Shown here piece by piece: positions 8,442 to 17,817 of a stretch of DNA of 64,000 bases. The position numbers and the translations under genes were made by a program. The stretch comes from Carboxylicivirga litoralis (GTDB lineage Bacteria > Bacteroidota > Bacteroidia > Bacteroidales > Marinilabiliaceae). The stretch is taken from assembly GCF_025499605.1 (NCBI RefSeq), contig NZ_JAFMVC010000004.1, forward strand, positions 62,001 through 126,000, read 5' to 3'. The notes under the pieces were generated by a model, which searched no databases, was not told where the DNA came from, and saw only the letters and a program-made list of their open reading frames with translations. Each line of letters opens with the position of its first letter. The first letter of the stretch is position 1.

Positions 8442-9347
8442 ATGGATCAATACCGAATAAATCACCTTAAGGAATTGGAAGCGGAGTCAATCTACGTCAT
8501 TCGTGAAGTAGCCGCCCAGTTTGAAAATCCTGTGATGTTATTCTCCGGAGGAAAAGACTCAATTGTAATGTTTCACCTGGCACGTAAAGCTTTCTGGCCT
8601 GCAAAGGTGCCGTTCCCGTTAATGCATATCGATACTGGTCATAACTTTCCTGAAGCCTTGGAGTACAGAGACCGTGTAATGGAAGAAACCGGAACAAAGT
8701 GCATTGTTGCTTTGGTGCAGGATTCAATTGATCAGGGACGTGTTGTTGAAGAAAAAGGTGTAAATGCAAGTCGTAATAAGTTGCAAACAACCACACTTTT
8801 AGACGCTATCGAAAGCCATAAGTTCGATGCTGCCATGGGTGGTGGTCGTCGTGATGAAGAAAAGGCACGTGCTAAAGAGCGTTTTTTCTCGCACCGCGAT
8901 GAATTTGGACAGTGGGATCCTAAAAATCAGCGTCCGGAGCTTTGGAATATCTTCAATGGTCGTAAAAATATGGGAGAGCACTTCCGTGTGTTCCCAATTA
9001 GTAACTGGACTGAGATGGATGTATGGCAATACATCTATATGGAGCAGATTGACCTGCCAAGTCTTTATTTTACGCACAAGCGCGAAGTGTTTAACCGCGA
9101 TGGCGTTTGGTTAGCTAAATTGCCCTTTATGCAGTTGAAAGAAAACGAAGTAGTTGAAACTAAGGATGTGCGTTGTCGCACGATTGGTGATGTCACCTGT
9201 ACCGGTTTAACACTTTCTACGGCTGATACCTTGGAGGATATTATCCACGAAGTAGCTTCAACACGCACAACAGAGCGTGGCGGTCGGGCTGATGATAAGC
9301 GTTCAGAATCGGCGATGGAAGATCGTAAACGTGAAGGCTATTTTTAA
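8442..9347 (+). CDS. cysD: Sulfate adenylyltransferase subunit 2 (CysD)
   Basis: 301 aa, PP-loop ATP pyrophosphatase. The PP-loop SGGKDS is at residues 35-40, and GGGRRDEEKARAKERFFS is the diagnostic CysD stretch. With the GTPase CysN it makes adenosine 5'-phosphosulfate (APS) from sulfate and ATP. The start fits the family and cysN follows after 28 bases. APS reductase, APS kinase and sulfite reductase genes are absent from the neighbourhood, so whether APS is used for assimilation or for sulfation cannot be told here. Confidence 0.95.
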   Translation: MDQYRINHLKELEAESIYVIREVAAQFENPVMLFSGGKDSIVMFHLARKAFWPAKVPFPLMHIDTGHNFPEALEYRDRVMEETGTKCIVALVQDSIDQGRVVEEKGVNASRNKLQTTTLLDAIESHKFDAAMGGGRRDEEKARAKERFFSHRDEFGQWDPKNQRPELWNIFNGRKNMGEHFRVFPISNWTEMDVWQYIYMEQIDLPSLYFTHKREVFNRDGVWLAKLPFMQLKENEVVETKDVRCRTIGDVTCTGLTLSTADTLEDIIHEVASTRTTERGGRADDKRSESAMEDRKREGYF

Positions 9348-9375
9348 TCTTTGTTAAATCTGAAAACTCAATAAT

Positions 9376-10653
9376 ATGTCCGGAAAAGAATCAGGATATT
9401 TAGATATGGAGCTTTTGCGCTTCACCACAGCAGGTAGTGTTGATGATGGTAAAAGTACCTTAATTGGTCGTTTATTATACGATAGTAAAGCCATCTTTGA
9501 AGATCAGATGGAAGCCATTGAGCGTGTTAGCGAGCGCTCAGGTCACGAAGAAGTAAACTTAGCTTTATTGACCGATGGTTTGCGTTCGGAGCGTGAACAA
9601 GGAATTACCATTGATGTAGCCTACCGTTATTTTGCGACTCCTAAACGTAAGTTTATTATCGCTGACACACCTGGGCACATCCAGTACACGCGTAACATGG
9701 TAACAGGTGCCAGTACGGCAAACGTGGCTTTGATTTTGGTGGATGCCCGTCATGGCGTATTGGAGCAGACTTTACGTCATGCCTACATTGCTTCTTTGTT
9801 GCAGATTCCTCACGTAATTTTCTGTATCAACAAAATGGATTTGGTTGATTACAGCCAGGAAACTTTTGAAAAGATTAAGGCAGATATTGATGCGGTATCG
9901 TCAAAATTATCTGTAAAAGATATTCGCTTTGTGCCAATTAGTGCTTTAAAAGGTGATAACGTGGTAGAGCGCTCTGAGGTAATGGATTGGTACGATGGTC
10001 CTACTTTGATGTACTTATTGGAGAATATTCATATCAGTAGCGATATTAACCATGATGACTTTCGTTTCCCGGTTCAGTATGTCATTCGTCCGCAGTCGGC
10101 TGAGTGGCCCGACTATCGCGGATATGCAGGTCGTATTGCCAGTGGAGCCATCAAGGTTGGTGATGAAGTGGGCGTCTTGCCAAGTGGATTTACGTCTAAG
10201 GTGAAAACCATCGATATGATGGAAGAATCTATGGAAGTAGGTTTTGCCCCTCAGTCGGTTTCAATCACTTTGGAAGATGAAATTGATATTAGTCGAGGCG
10301 ATATGTTGGTTAAGAGAAATAATGGTTCTGAGCCTAAAAATAGCCAGGATATTGAGGCAATGGTGTGTTGGTTTAACGAGCGTAAGCTAATGCCACGTGG
10401 TAAGTATGTGGTGAAACACACTTCGGCCGATGCACGTTGTATGGTGACTGAGATCAAATATAAAATGAATATCAACACGCTGGAGAAGAATGAAGAAGAT
10501 AAAGAAGTGGGCATGAATGATATTGCTCGAATTAAAATTCGTTCAACCAAGCCCTTATTCTTTGATTCATATAGCCGCAACCGAATTACAGGTAGCTTAA
10601 TTTTGGTTGACGAAGCAACCAATGAAACAGTTGCTGCCGGTATGATTATTTAA
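9376..10653 (+). CDS. cysN: Sulfate adenylyltransferase subunit 1, GTPase (CysN)
   Basis: 425 aa translation-factor-like GTPase. G1 is GSVDDGKST (residues 20-28), G3 is DTPGH and G4 is NKMD, followed by the beta-barrel domains. GTP hydrolysis drives APS formation by CysD. At 425 aa the protein ends after the GTPase and barrel domains, so there is no fused CysC APS kinase of the kind seen in NodQ-type proteins. It is the last gene of the cysDN operon, followed by two hairpins. Confidence 0.94.
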   Translation: MSGKESGYLDMELLRFTTAGSVDDGKSTLIGRLLYDSKAIFEDQMEAIERVSERSGHEEVNLALLTDGLRSEREQGITIDVAYRYFATPKRKFIIADTPGHIQYTRNMVTGASTANVALILVDARHGVLEQTLRHAYIASLLQIPHVIFCINKMDLVDYSQETFEKIKADIDAVSSKLSVKDIRFVPISALKGDNVVERSEVMDWYDGPTLMYLLENIHISSDINHDDFRFPVQYVIRPQSAEWPDYRGYAGRIASGAIKVGDEVGVLPSGFTSKVKTIDMMEESMEVGFAPQSVSITLEDEIDISRGDMLVKRNNGSEPKNSQDIEAMVCWFNERKLMPRGKYVVKHTSADARCMVTEIKYKMNINTLEKNEEDKEVGMNDIARIKIRSTKPLFFDSYSRNRITGSLILVDEATNETVAAGMII

Positions 10654-10664
10654 AGATATGTATT

Positions 10665-10704
10665 CATCAGATGACTTTTTAGTTATAAAAATAGTCATCC
10701 GATG
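10665..10704. repeat. Inverted repeat (hairpin) after cysN
   Basis: CATCAGATGACT and its near reverse complement AGTCATCCGATG enclose an A/T-rich loop whose T5 and A5 runs can also pair. There is no terminal T-run; it may stabilise the mRNA 3' end. Confidence 0.5.
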
Positions 10705-10716
10705 ACTAAAGAATTA

Positions 10717-10749
10717 AAAAGCCGCTTTTCATTTTGAGAAGCGGCTTTT
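10717..10749. terminator. Bidirectional intrinsic terminator
   Basis: AAAAGCCGCTT / AAGCGGCTTTT stem between the convergent cysN and FadL-family genes. Confidence 0.8.
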
Positions 10750-10777
10750 GTTATGGTTAAGAATAGGTTGGAGAAGG

Positions 10778-12340
10778 TTAAAACTTCCAACCAAAGGTAA
10801 AGCTGGCCTGGTGGTTACGATACTCTAAATTAACTGGTTCGCTAAAAGATAGACCGTATAATAATGAGTTGTCACTTGTGTTAATGTAGTAGTTGTCTTC
10901 ATTGAATTTATAAGCATAAGCTACATCAAAGAAGAAGTTTTTGTTGCGGATACCAATACCTCCTGTTGCCATCCATTTAGTTAGTTCAACATCGGTATAC
11001 TCCTTTTTAATTGGAGAGTCAAAATAGGCAGCTCCGGCGCGAAGGGCAAAATAAGGAACTGGCTTAATTTCTATACCAGCTCTAAAATCATGCGTAATCT
11101 TCATTTGCTCATTGATATCATTGTTAATTTTTTTGAACATGGTTTCATAGCTGCTCGAATTAAATTTGGATGACGTATGGTCTGTCATCTCGTAGTCAAC
11201 AGATATCAATCCAAACTTGCCAAGTACGAATGCAAGGCTTCCTTGTGCACGATAAGGTGTACGATAGTTATATGAAAATTCACTGGCATCAAATGGTTTT
11301 TTAAATGATCTATAGTCGATAAAATAGGAACTTATACCTCTGTTGTATTCCTCGTCAATTTCCATAAATGTAGGTGTGTGAAATGAAGCTCCCAGTCTAA
11401 TTGGGTGTAAGTTTAATATTATACCAAATTTACCGTTAACTCCAATACCTTTCTGAGAAAGCTTGCTATAGGCGTCAAAGTAATCAACATCTTTTGGTCC
11501 CTTAGGGTCGAAGCTATTATTGTTTACTTCTCTAAAACTTTCAGTTTGCTCATATCTGAATGATTGGACGTTGATTGATGTTCCGAGCATCAGGAAATGA
11601 CTGATGTTGGCTCCAAATGTAAAGCCATATTCGCCAGAGTATCCTTCACGTTCGATAATATTGTATTGGTCAATACCATTTACATTACGATCAAAAATGA
11701 AACCGTCAGCATCGATGTCTTCATATTGGCTAAAGTATTCAATAGAACCATCTTCGACAGGATCGAATAAATAGGCTTCGTATGTGTAATACGCTCTATC
11801 GCTCATCTCATCGGGGTTTTTGCCGTTGGCTTCCCATACGATGTTGTTTAAAAGTGTATTAAGTGCTGTTGGATAACCAGTATTGTCATATGAATCCTGA
11901 ACTCCGCGCCCCATAAACATACTTGTATTTTCATTGAAATCGGCTGTTCTGGTATATGTAAAGCCAAAATGAGTACTGATGAGGCCTTTGTCTTTTTCCC
12001 TTAAGGGCTTGTATGTTGAAACGCCTCCGATTTGGTTAAAAGGAAAGGAATATTTGTCGTCTTTATCGGTGAGTCCGCCATAAGAGGCTTTTGATTGATT
12101 TAATGACAAAGACGGAGTAAAAGCAAATTCTGATGTGCGATAGACAGCAATACCTGCCGGATTGATGCTGATGGCGCTTAAATCGCCACCAAGTGCTCCA
12201 AAAGCATTAGCCATTCCCAATGAACGAGAAGTACCTGTCATTTCTCTTTTGTTAAACCTCAATGCATCGTCAAGGTTTTGTGCTGTTAAGGTTAATGCAA
12301 AAAAACAGCTAATGAATAAAGTGTATAGTGTCTTTTTCAT
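10778..12340 (-). CDS. OmpP1/FadL/TodX-family outer membrane protein
   Basis: 520 aa with a signal peptide (MKKTLYTLFISCFFALTLTAQ). The segment GTSRSLGMANAFGALGGDLSAIS followed by INPAGIAVY is the classic N-terminal hatch region of FadL-like outer-membrane proteins, which carry hydrophobic molecules through a 14-strand barrel. The rest is alternating beta-strand sequence ending in an aromatic-rich C-terminal strand (SFTFGWKF), typical of outer-membrane barrels. Bacteroidota homologues are often labelled 'hemin receptor', but the substrate is unknown. It starts 30 bases after the stop of the upstream low-complexity lipoprotein gene, so they are likely co-transcribed. Confidence 0.82.
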   Translation of the reverse strand: MKKTLYTLFISCFFALTLTAQNLDDALRFNKREMTGTSRSLGMANAFGALGGDLSAISINPAGIAVYRTSEFAFTPSLSLNQSKASYGGLTDKDDKYSFPFNQIGGVSTYKPLREKDKGLISTHFGFTYTRTADFNENTSMFMGRGVQDSYDNTGYPTALNTLLNNIVWEANGKNPDEMSDRAYYTYEAYLFDPVEDGSIEYFSQYEDIDADGFIFDRNVNGIDQYNIIEREGYSGEYGFTFGANISHFLMLGTSINVQSFRYEQTESFREVNNNSFDPKGPKDVDYFDAYSKLSQKGIGVNGKFGIILNLHPIRLGASFHTPTFMEIDEEYNRGISSYFIDYRSFKKPFDASEFSYNYRTPYRAQGSLAFVLGKFGLISVDYEMTDHTSSKFNSSSYETMFKKINNDINEQMKITHDFRAGIEIKPVPYFALRAGAAYFDSPIKKEYTDVELTKWMATGGIGIRNKNFFFDVAYAYKFNEDNYYINTSDNSLLYGLSFSEPVNLEYRNHQASFTFGWKF

Positions 12341-12370
12341 GATAGTAAAATATTATAGGGTTAATGGTAT

Positions 12371-13876
12371 TTATCTTCTTCCTCCACCACTTCTGCTAGA
12401 GCCTCCGCTGGAGCCACCTGAACTTCTCGATGAACTTCCGGAGCTTCTTGAGCTTCCAGAGCTTCCTGATGAACGGCTTCCTGAGTAACTACTCGAACTG
12501 CTAGAAGAACGACTTGGAGAATAACTGCCTCTGCTAGAGCTTCCGGAAGAGCGGCTTGGACTATAAGAGCTTCTGCTACTATTTCCTGATGAATAAGAGG
12601 AGCCAGAATTACTGCTTTTTGTCGATGTGCCAGAGTTGCTTCTGTTCGAGCTACTTCTTGAGGTGCTTGTTCTACTGGTCGATCCTGAGCTTCTTGTCGA
12701 AGATGGGCGTGTATAACTTCCGTTTCGGTTGTAGCTTGAACGTGATGAATTGCTTCGAGAATTTGAATAACTTGGTGTGTAGCTTCTGCGCGTGTTGCCA
12801 CTAGTTCGCGAAGTACTCGAAGTGCTACTTTTGGTAGTGCCACTTTGTCTTCCCACTCTCGTGTATGTATTACCAGTAGCTGTATTGGTAATGGTTCTTT
12901 GATTATTCTTATTGTAAGTTACTTGTGTATTTCCTCTGTTGTATGATTCTCGAGTAGGAGACTGAGTTGTATAAGCATTGCTTTTGTTTGTACTTCTACT
13001 ATTACCTATTCTGCTGGATGAAATATTAGAACTACCTGATGGTCTTACTGAGGTAGCCTGACCACCTCTTGGTTTATGCTCCCTGATGGTTGCAGTTCCA
13101 CCACCTCCGGGATAATAACCACCGCCCGGATAATATCCGCCGCCACCATAATATGGATAACAGTGATGATGACCATAATATGGTCCGCACCAAGGGCTGT
13201 ACCATGGAGAGTACCAAGGATCGTAATAACCATATCCATAACCATAATAAGGATAACCCCATCCCCAGCTCATCGAGAAGTTGCCATACCAAGGGTTGTT
13301 ATAGCCGTAGTTGTATCGATAGTCGTTGTACCAGGGGTTGCTCCAGGTGGGGAAGGCATAAGCATAATTGCCATCCACATATACATTCCAGTCCCAATTG
13401 TTGAAGTAAACCATGTCGTTGTATAGTGGCGACCAATAGGGAATGCCATTGAATGGACCATGAAACTTAATTAGGCGTTCAGCATAATCCTGATCCATCG
13501 TTGAACCTTCAAAACCATCGACCCAATAGCCGGTTTCTTCGTTGTAATAAACCAAAGTATCCATTTGGGCAATGGAATCATTGGCTAATAAACCCATGTA
13601 ATCAGATTGGATTTGTGAGAAGTTGCGATTGTCTTCAACGGCTAAATCCGATTGATTGTACTCATTTTTGAGTTGGTTTAATTCTTTGCGATCTTCTTTT
13701 CGTAATTCTTTATTTTGTGCAATTGGGGCATACGAATCATCAACTGCCACAGGTTCGCTCTTGGGTTTGTAATACAAGTCATCATCGTAATAACTACTAT
13801 CAACCCATTGAGAAGAACTACATCCACTTAAAAGTAAGATTATAAATAAGCCGAAAATTGTATAGGTTTTCATCAC
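12371..13876 (-). CDS. Low-complexity lipoprotein with Tyr/Gly/Trp-rich and Ser/Arg-rich regions
   Basis: 501 aa. The signal peptide ends in the lipobox LSGC (near residue 19). The N-terminal third (about 30-150) is ordinary acidic sequence with YNEETGYWVDGFEGSTM. Next is a Tyr/Trp/Gly/Pro-rich segment (about 150-260, with repeated PWY and YYPGGG motifs). The C-terminal 200 residues are almost only Ser, Arg, Gly, Thr and Asn, ending in GGGRR. Such tails are probably disordered and positively charged. I recognise no family with a known function. It is followed directly by the FadL-type gene; both probably act at the outer membrane. The Ser-biased codons create long empty frames on the opposite strand. 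Confidence 0.75.
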   Translation of the reverse strand: MMKTYTIFGLFIILLLSGCSSSQWVDSSYYDDDLYYKPKSEPVAVDDSYAPIAQNKELRKEDRKELNQLKNEYNQSDLAVEDNRNFSQIQSDYMGLLANDSIAQMDTLVYYNEETGYWVDGFEGSTMDQDYAERLIKFHGPFNGIPYWSPLYNDMVYFNNWDWNVYVDGNYAYAFPTWSNPWYNDYRYNYGYNNPWYGNFSMSWGWGYPYYGYGYGYYDPWYSPWYSPWCGPYYGHHHCYPYYGGGGYYPGGGYYPGGGGTATIREHKPRGGQATSVRPSGSSNISSSRIGNSRSTNKSNAYTTQSPTRESYNRGNTQVTYNKNNQRTITNTATGNTYTRVGRQSGTTKSSTSSTSRTSGNTRRSYTPSYSNSRSNSSRSSYNRNGSYTRPSSTRSSGSTSRTSTSRSSSNRSNSGTSTKSSNSGSSYSSGNSSRSSYSPSRSSGSSSRGSYSPSRSSSSSSSYSGSRSSGSSGSSRSSGSSSRSSGGSSGGSSRSGGGRR

Positions 13877-14065
13877 TAATCCTCCGGATTTACATGGTTT
13901 AATATCTGCTTGAAAAGAAGCAAAAAACGTGCCGTAATATTAAAAAGTGTAAAAAAGTTTCAAAAAAATGTTAATGCTTTTCAAAAAGACAAATAAGCAG
14001 GTAATTGAAGTGTGCAATATTAAAAAATCGCTTGTTTCGACCTAATGAATTGGCTTAAATTTTCT

Positions 14066-14073
14066 TATTTTTG
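14066..14073 (+). promoter_or_regulatory. -7 promoter box of proS
   Basis: TATTTTTG (TAnnTTTG) at 14066-14073. It overlaps the upstream in-frame GTG at 14073, so that codon is unlikely to be translated and the ATG at 14115 is preferred. Confidence 0.5.
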
Positions 14074-14114
14074 TGCCTCTTGTAAAGAAACGGATACAAA
14101 TTAAGAATAAGAAA

Positions 14115-15587
14115 ATGGCAAAAGTTTTAACGCCTAGGAGTGAAAGTTATTCACAATGGTACAACGACCTTGTACTAAAAGCAGATTTAGCTGAAAATTC
14201 AGCGGTACGTGGATGTATGGTTATAAAGCCTTATGGTTATGCCATATGGGAAAAAATGCAAAGTATTTTAGATCGTATGTTTAAGGATACTGGTCATGAG
14301 AATGCTTATTTCCCGATTTTTATTCCCAAGTCGTTTTTTAGTAAAGAAGCTGACCACGTTGAGGGTTTTGCCAAAGAGTGTGCAGTAGTTACGCACTATC
14401 GCTTAATGAACGATCCGGATGGAAATGGTGTTGTTGTTGATCCGGAAGCTAAGTTGGAAGAAGAGCTTATTGTTCGTCCTACTTCGGAAACAATCATTTG
14501 GAATACTTATAAAAACTGGATTCAGTCCTATCGTGATTTGCCAATCAAATGTAACCAGTGGGCCAATGTAGTGCGTTGGGAAATGCGTACCCGCTTGTTT
14601 CTGCGTACAGCTGAATTTTTGTGGCAAGAAGGTCACACGGCACACTCAACCAAAGAAGAGGCTCTGGAAGAGACTGAAACAATGATTAATGTGTATGCTG
14701 ATTTTGCAGAAAAGTACATGGGCGTACCCGTTTTAAAAGGTTTTAAATCGGCCAATGAACGATTTGCTGGTGCTTTAGAAACATTATGTATCGAAGCATT
14801 AATGCAGGACGGTAAGGCGCTTCAGGCTGGTACTTCACACTTTTTAGGACAGAATTTTGCCAAAGCATTTGATGTGAAGTTTGCCAATAAAGAAGGTAAA
14901 GAAGATTTTGTTTGGGCTACCTCATGGGGTGTTTCTACACGCTTAATGGGAGCCTTAATTATGGCACACTCCGATGATAACGGCTTGGTTTTACCTCCAA
15001 AGTTGGCACCAATACAGGTAGTTATTGTGCCTATCTTCCGTAAGCCAGAAGAATTAGCTAAGATTAAAGAAGCAGCCAGCGGATTAATCGCTAAACTTCG
15101 TGACAAAGGCATTGATGTGAAGTTTGATGATAACGACAATAAGAAGCCGGGTTGGAAATTTGCTGAATACGAACTAAAAGGTGTGCCAGTTCGTTTGGCA
15201 ATGGGACCACGCGATTTGGAAAATGGCACAGTAGAAGTGGCTCGTCGTGATACCTTAAGCAAAGAAGTGGTTGCTTTGGAAGGTGTTGATGAACACATTG
15301 TGAAGCTATTGGATGAAATTCAGACCAATATTTACCAGAAAGCATTAGATTTTAGAGCAGAAAGCACGGTGTCGGTTGATACTTATGAAGAGTTTAAAAC
15401 GCAATTGGATAAAGGTGGTTTTATAATGGCTCACTGGGATGGAACGCCAGAAACGGAGCAGAAAATAAAAGACGAAACAAAAGCAACTATTCGCTGTATC
15501 CCTATGGACCAGCCTGACGAAGATGGTGTATGTATTTATTCAGGACAGCCATCGAAGAAGCGTGTTGTGTTTGCACGAGCGTATTAA
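14115..15587 (+). CDS. proS: Prolyl-tRNA synthetase (archaeal/eukaryotic-like type)
   Basis: 490 aa class II aminoacyl-tRNA synthetase that charges tRNA-Pro. It lacks the large inserted editing domain of the E. coli type and has the C-terminal zinc-type domain ending in an aromatic Tyr (RVVFARAY), as in the short archaeal/eukaryotic-like form that Bacteroidota carry. Class II landmarks include [10 protein letters not shown] with the motif 2 region [20 protein letters not shown], and [15 protein letters not shown] near motif 3. I chose the ATG at 14115 because the upstream GTG lies in the promoter box. A hairpin terminator follows. Confidence 0.94.
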   Translation: MAKVLTPRSESYSQWYNDLVLKADLAENSAVRGCMVIKPYGYAIWEKMQSILDRMFKDTGHENAYFPIFIPKSFFSKEADHVEGFAKECAVVTHYRLMNDPDGNGVVVDPEAKLEEELIVRPTSETIIWNTYKNWIQSYRDLPIKCNQWANVVRWEMRTRLFLRTAEFLWQEGHTAHSTKEEALEETETMINVYADFAEKYMGVPVLKGFKSANERFAGALETLCIEALMQDGKALQAGTSHFLGQNFAKAFDVKFANKEGKEDFVWATSWGVSTRLMGALIMAHSDDNGLVLPPKLAPIQVVIVPIFRKPEELAKIKEAASGLIAKLRDKGIDVKFDDNDNKKPGWKFAEYELKGVPVRLAMGPRDLENGTVEVARRDTLSKEVVALEGVDEHIVKLLDEIQTNIYQKALDFRAESTVSVDTYEEFKTQLDKGGFIMAHWDGTPETEQKIKDETKATIRCIPMDQPDEDGVCIYSGQPSKKRVVFARAY

Positions 15588-15611
15588 AAAATACATGATA
15601 TATGTGCCAAT

Positions 15612-15645
15612 AAAGGGAGACCATGATAAAGGTTTCCCTTTTTTT
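15612..15645 (+). terminator. Intrinsic terminator of proS
   Basis: AAAGGGAGACC / GGTTTCCCTTT stem (one G-T pair) with a T-run. Confidence 0.8.
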
Positions 15646-15672
15646 GTGCGAAAAAACTTAAATTAGCCCAAC

Positions 15673-15680
15673 TAACTTTG
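15673..15680 (+). promoter_or_regulatory. -7 promoter box of the 229-aa gene
   Basis: TAACTTTG (TAnnTTTG), 20 bases before the start codon. No -33 match at the right distance. Confidence 0.45.
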
Positions 15681-15700
15681 TTTAATTAAAAGCACTCTAT

Positions 15701-16390
15701 ATGGTTAATGAGGAAATCAAAAAAGGAATTGTAGGTATTTTGCAATCTAAGGCCGTTGTAAAGCAGGATGTTTTTGAATCGACTAAAAAGAATTTTGATT
15801 TATTAAAAGGGGTGCTTCGGAAAGTGCAAGATGAATATAACAATCAATTGGGAGAACAAGATAAACGTATTCACCTCTTGTTCGAAGATAAAGGAGAGTT
15901 TGTTTCGCAATTAAAAGTAGCTGGTGATGTCTTGGTGTTTCACATGCACACCAATACTTTCGAGTTCGACCGTGATCATGAAGTTTGGAAAAGTGATTAT
16001 GTGAAAGCCAACGAAAACAACTCGTACTGTGGTGTTGTTAACATCTATAACTTTTTGCACGATTCATTTCGATATAATCGCGAGAATGATGCCGGCTATT
16101 TAATTGCCCGTATTTTTATTAATAAGGAAGGGCATTATTTTGTTGAAGGGAAACGCCAGAAAGGAACAGGTATCAATCATTTTGGAACATCTATTATTAA
16201 TGAGGAAAACTGGCAAAAAATAGTTGAAACAGCGATCCTGTATTCATTAGAGTTTGATTTGCTGGTGCCACCTTACGATGATGTAAAAATCATCTCGATG
16301 ATGCAGATGAATGGAGAAATATTGAGTTCGAAAATGCAAACGGGCAAACGCCTGGGCTTTGTGTATAATGCCGATGATGTGAAGCAGTGA
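15701..16390 (+). CDS. Conserved-looking protein of unknown function
   Basis: 229 aa, soluble, with no signal peptide or membrane segment. I recognise no domain. The composition is that of an ordinary cytoplasmic alpha/beta protein. Notable stretches are DVLVFHMHTNTFEFDRDH, VVNIYNFLHDSFRYNREND and GTGINHFGTSIINEENWQ; the several His, Asp and Asn residues look conserved but I cannot assign a catalytic role. It has its own promoter box and lies between proS and pepT with the same orientation. A 7-bp repeat array fills the gap to pepT. Confidence 0.75.
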   Translation: MVNEEIKKGIVGILQSKAVVKQDVFESTKKNFDLLKGVLRKVQDEYNNQLGEQDKRIHLLFEDKGEFVSQLKVAGDVLVFHMHTNTFEFDRDHEVWKSDYVKANENNSYCGVVNIYNFLHDSFRYNRENDAGYLIARIFINKEGHYFVEGKRQKGTGINHFGTSIINEENWQKIVETAILYSLEFDLLVPPYDDVKIISMMQMNGEILSSKMQTGKRLGFVYNADDVKQ

Positions 16391-16460
16391 TTTGAAGTCA
16401 AATGAATGAAGCAAGAACGTTTCGCTTTATGATATAAATAGATAATCAGTAATAATTTTA

Positions 16461-16495
16461 AGCTAGCAGCTAGCAGCTATTAGCTATCAGCTTTT
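16461..16495. repeat. Heptanucleotide repeat upstream of pepT
   Basis: Five head-to-tail 7-bp units of the form AGCTANY (the last ending in T-run) end six bases before the pepT start. The phase and position are like those of the repeat before recN. Confidence 0.65.
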
Positions 16496-16501
16496 TTAAA
16501 T

Positions 16502-17728
16502 ATGGAACAAGTATTAGAACGATTTTTAAAATATGTGGTTGTTGATACACAATCAGATACTGATACCGGTTTAACTCCATCGACACCTGGTCAGATGGCT
16601 TTTGCCGAATCCTTGGCTGAGGAATTAAAAGCCATTGGACTTGAAGACGTAACTTTGGACGAAAACGGTTATGTAATGGCAACTGTACCGTCAACTATTG
16701 ATAATGAAGTGCCTGTTATTGGTTTTATTGCCCACATGGATACCAGTCCCGATTTTTCGGGTAAGCATGTGAAGCCCCGTGTAATAAATAATTACCAGGG
16801 TGGCGATATTAAGCTGAATGACGCCAGGGATATTATTTTGAAAGTAGCCGATTTTCCTGAGGTGGAACAGTACAAAGGACAGGATTTGGTAGTGACCGAC
16901 GGTACTACTTTGTTGGGTGCTGATGATAAAGCCGGCATCGCCGAAATCGTAACGGCGGCCGAATATTTGATCCAACACCCCGAGATTAAGCATGGTAAAA
17001 TTCGTTTGGGCTTTACACCAGATGAGGAAATTGGTGCTGGTGCCGATCATTTTAAAGTGGAGCAGTTTGGTGCTGAGTTTGCTTATACTCTCGATGGCTC
17101 GCAAATAGGAGAATTGGAGTATGAAAACTTTAATGCAGCTGGCGCCAAAATAACTGTTAATGGTCGAATGGTCCACCCGGGATATGCCAAGCACAAAATG
17201 CGTAATTCAATTCGTATTGCCAACCAGATAATGACCATGTTGCCACGTCACGAAACGCCGGAGCACACCGAAGGGTATGAAGGGTTTTATCACCTTATGT
17301 CGTTCAATGGTGATGTGGAAAAGACCGAAATGGTATATATCATACGCGATTTCAAGCGCGACCGCTTTGAAGACCGTAAAAAGGAAATGCAGCATCTGAT
17401 TAATAAAATTAATGCAGAGTATGGCGAAGGAACGGCGACCGTTGAAGTCAAAGATCAGTATTACAATATGCGCGAAAAAGTGGAGCCGGTTATGTATGTG
17501 GTGGATTATGCCGAGCAAGCTATGGAAGAAGTGGGTGTTAAGCCTCTTGTGAAGCCAATTCGTGGTGGAACAGATGGTTCTCGCTTGTCGTATATGGGTT
17601 TACCTTGTCCGAATATTTTTGCCGGAGGCCATAATTTTCACGGGCGTTTTGAGTTTGTACCGGTTCAAAGCATGCAAAAGGCAGTTGAGGTCATTCTTAA
17701 AATTTCCGAATTAGTCGTAAAAAAGTAG
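16502..17728 (+). CDS. pepT: Peptidase T (tripeptide aminopeptidase)
   Basis: 408 aa, M20B metallopeptidase that releases the N-terminal residue of tripeptides. The dinuclear zinc site is visible: IAHMDTSPD (His and Asp), [14 protein letters not shown] (bridging Asp), TPDEEIGAG (catalytic and metal Glu), [10 protein letters not shown] (Asp) and [13 protein letters not shown] (His). [17 protein letters not shown] is diagnostic for PepT. Length fits the family. It is cytoplasmic, with no signal peptide. Confidence 0.95.
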   Translation: MEQVLERFLKYVVVDTQSDTDTGLTPSTPGQMAFAESLAEELKAIGLEDVTLDENGYVMATVPSTIDNEVPVIGFIAHMDTSPDFSGKHVKPRVINNYQGGDIKLNDARDIILKVADFPEVEQYKGQDLVVTDGTTLLGADDKAGIAEIVTAAEYLIQHPEIKHGKIRLGFTPDEEIGAGADHFKVEQFGAEFAYTLDGSQIGELEYENFNAAGAKITVNGRMVHPGYAKHKMRNSIRIANQIMTMLPRHETPEHTEGYEGFYHLMSFNGDVEKTEMVYIIRDFKRDRFEDRKKEMQHLINKINAEYGEGTATVEVKDQYYNMREKVEPVMYVVDYAEQAMEEVGVKPLVKPIRGGTDGSRLSYMGLPCPNIFAGGHNFHGRFEFVPVQSMQKAVEVILKISELVVKK

Positions 17729-17817
17729 TGAACCCTTGAACATCCTCACAGCATCTTTGTTTGATTGGTGGTTTATCTTATAAAGGAAATAAGTTTAACG
17801 ATTAAAATAAAACAATT

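Noticed and set aside
12361-12843. Long open frame on the minus strand (about 160 aa) rich in Ala, Val and Glu, and others at 13045-13461 and 12162-12488
   Set aside because: They are out-of-frame readings of the Ser/Arg- and Tyr/Gly-rich lipoprotein gene; its skewed codons remove stops from other frames.
14073-14114. GTG at 14073 as the proS start
   Set aside because: It lies in the TATTTTTG promoter box; the ATG at 14115 fits the family N-terminus.
16470-17194. Minus-strand ORFs over pepT and its leader
   Set aside because: Shadows of a clearly recognised gene and of the heptamer repeat.
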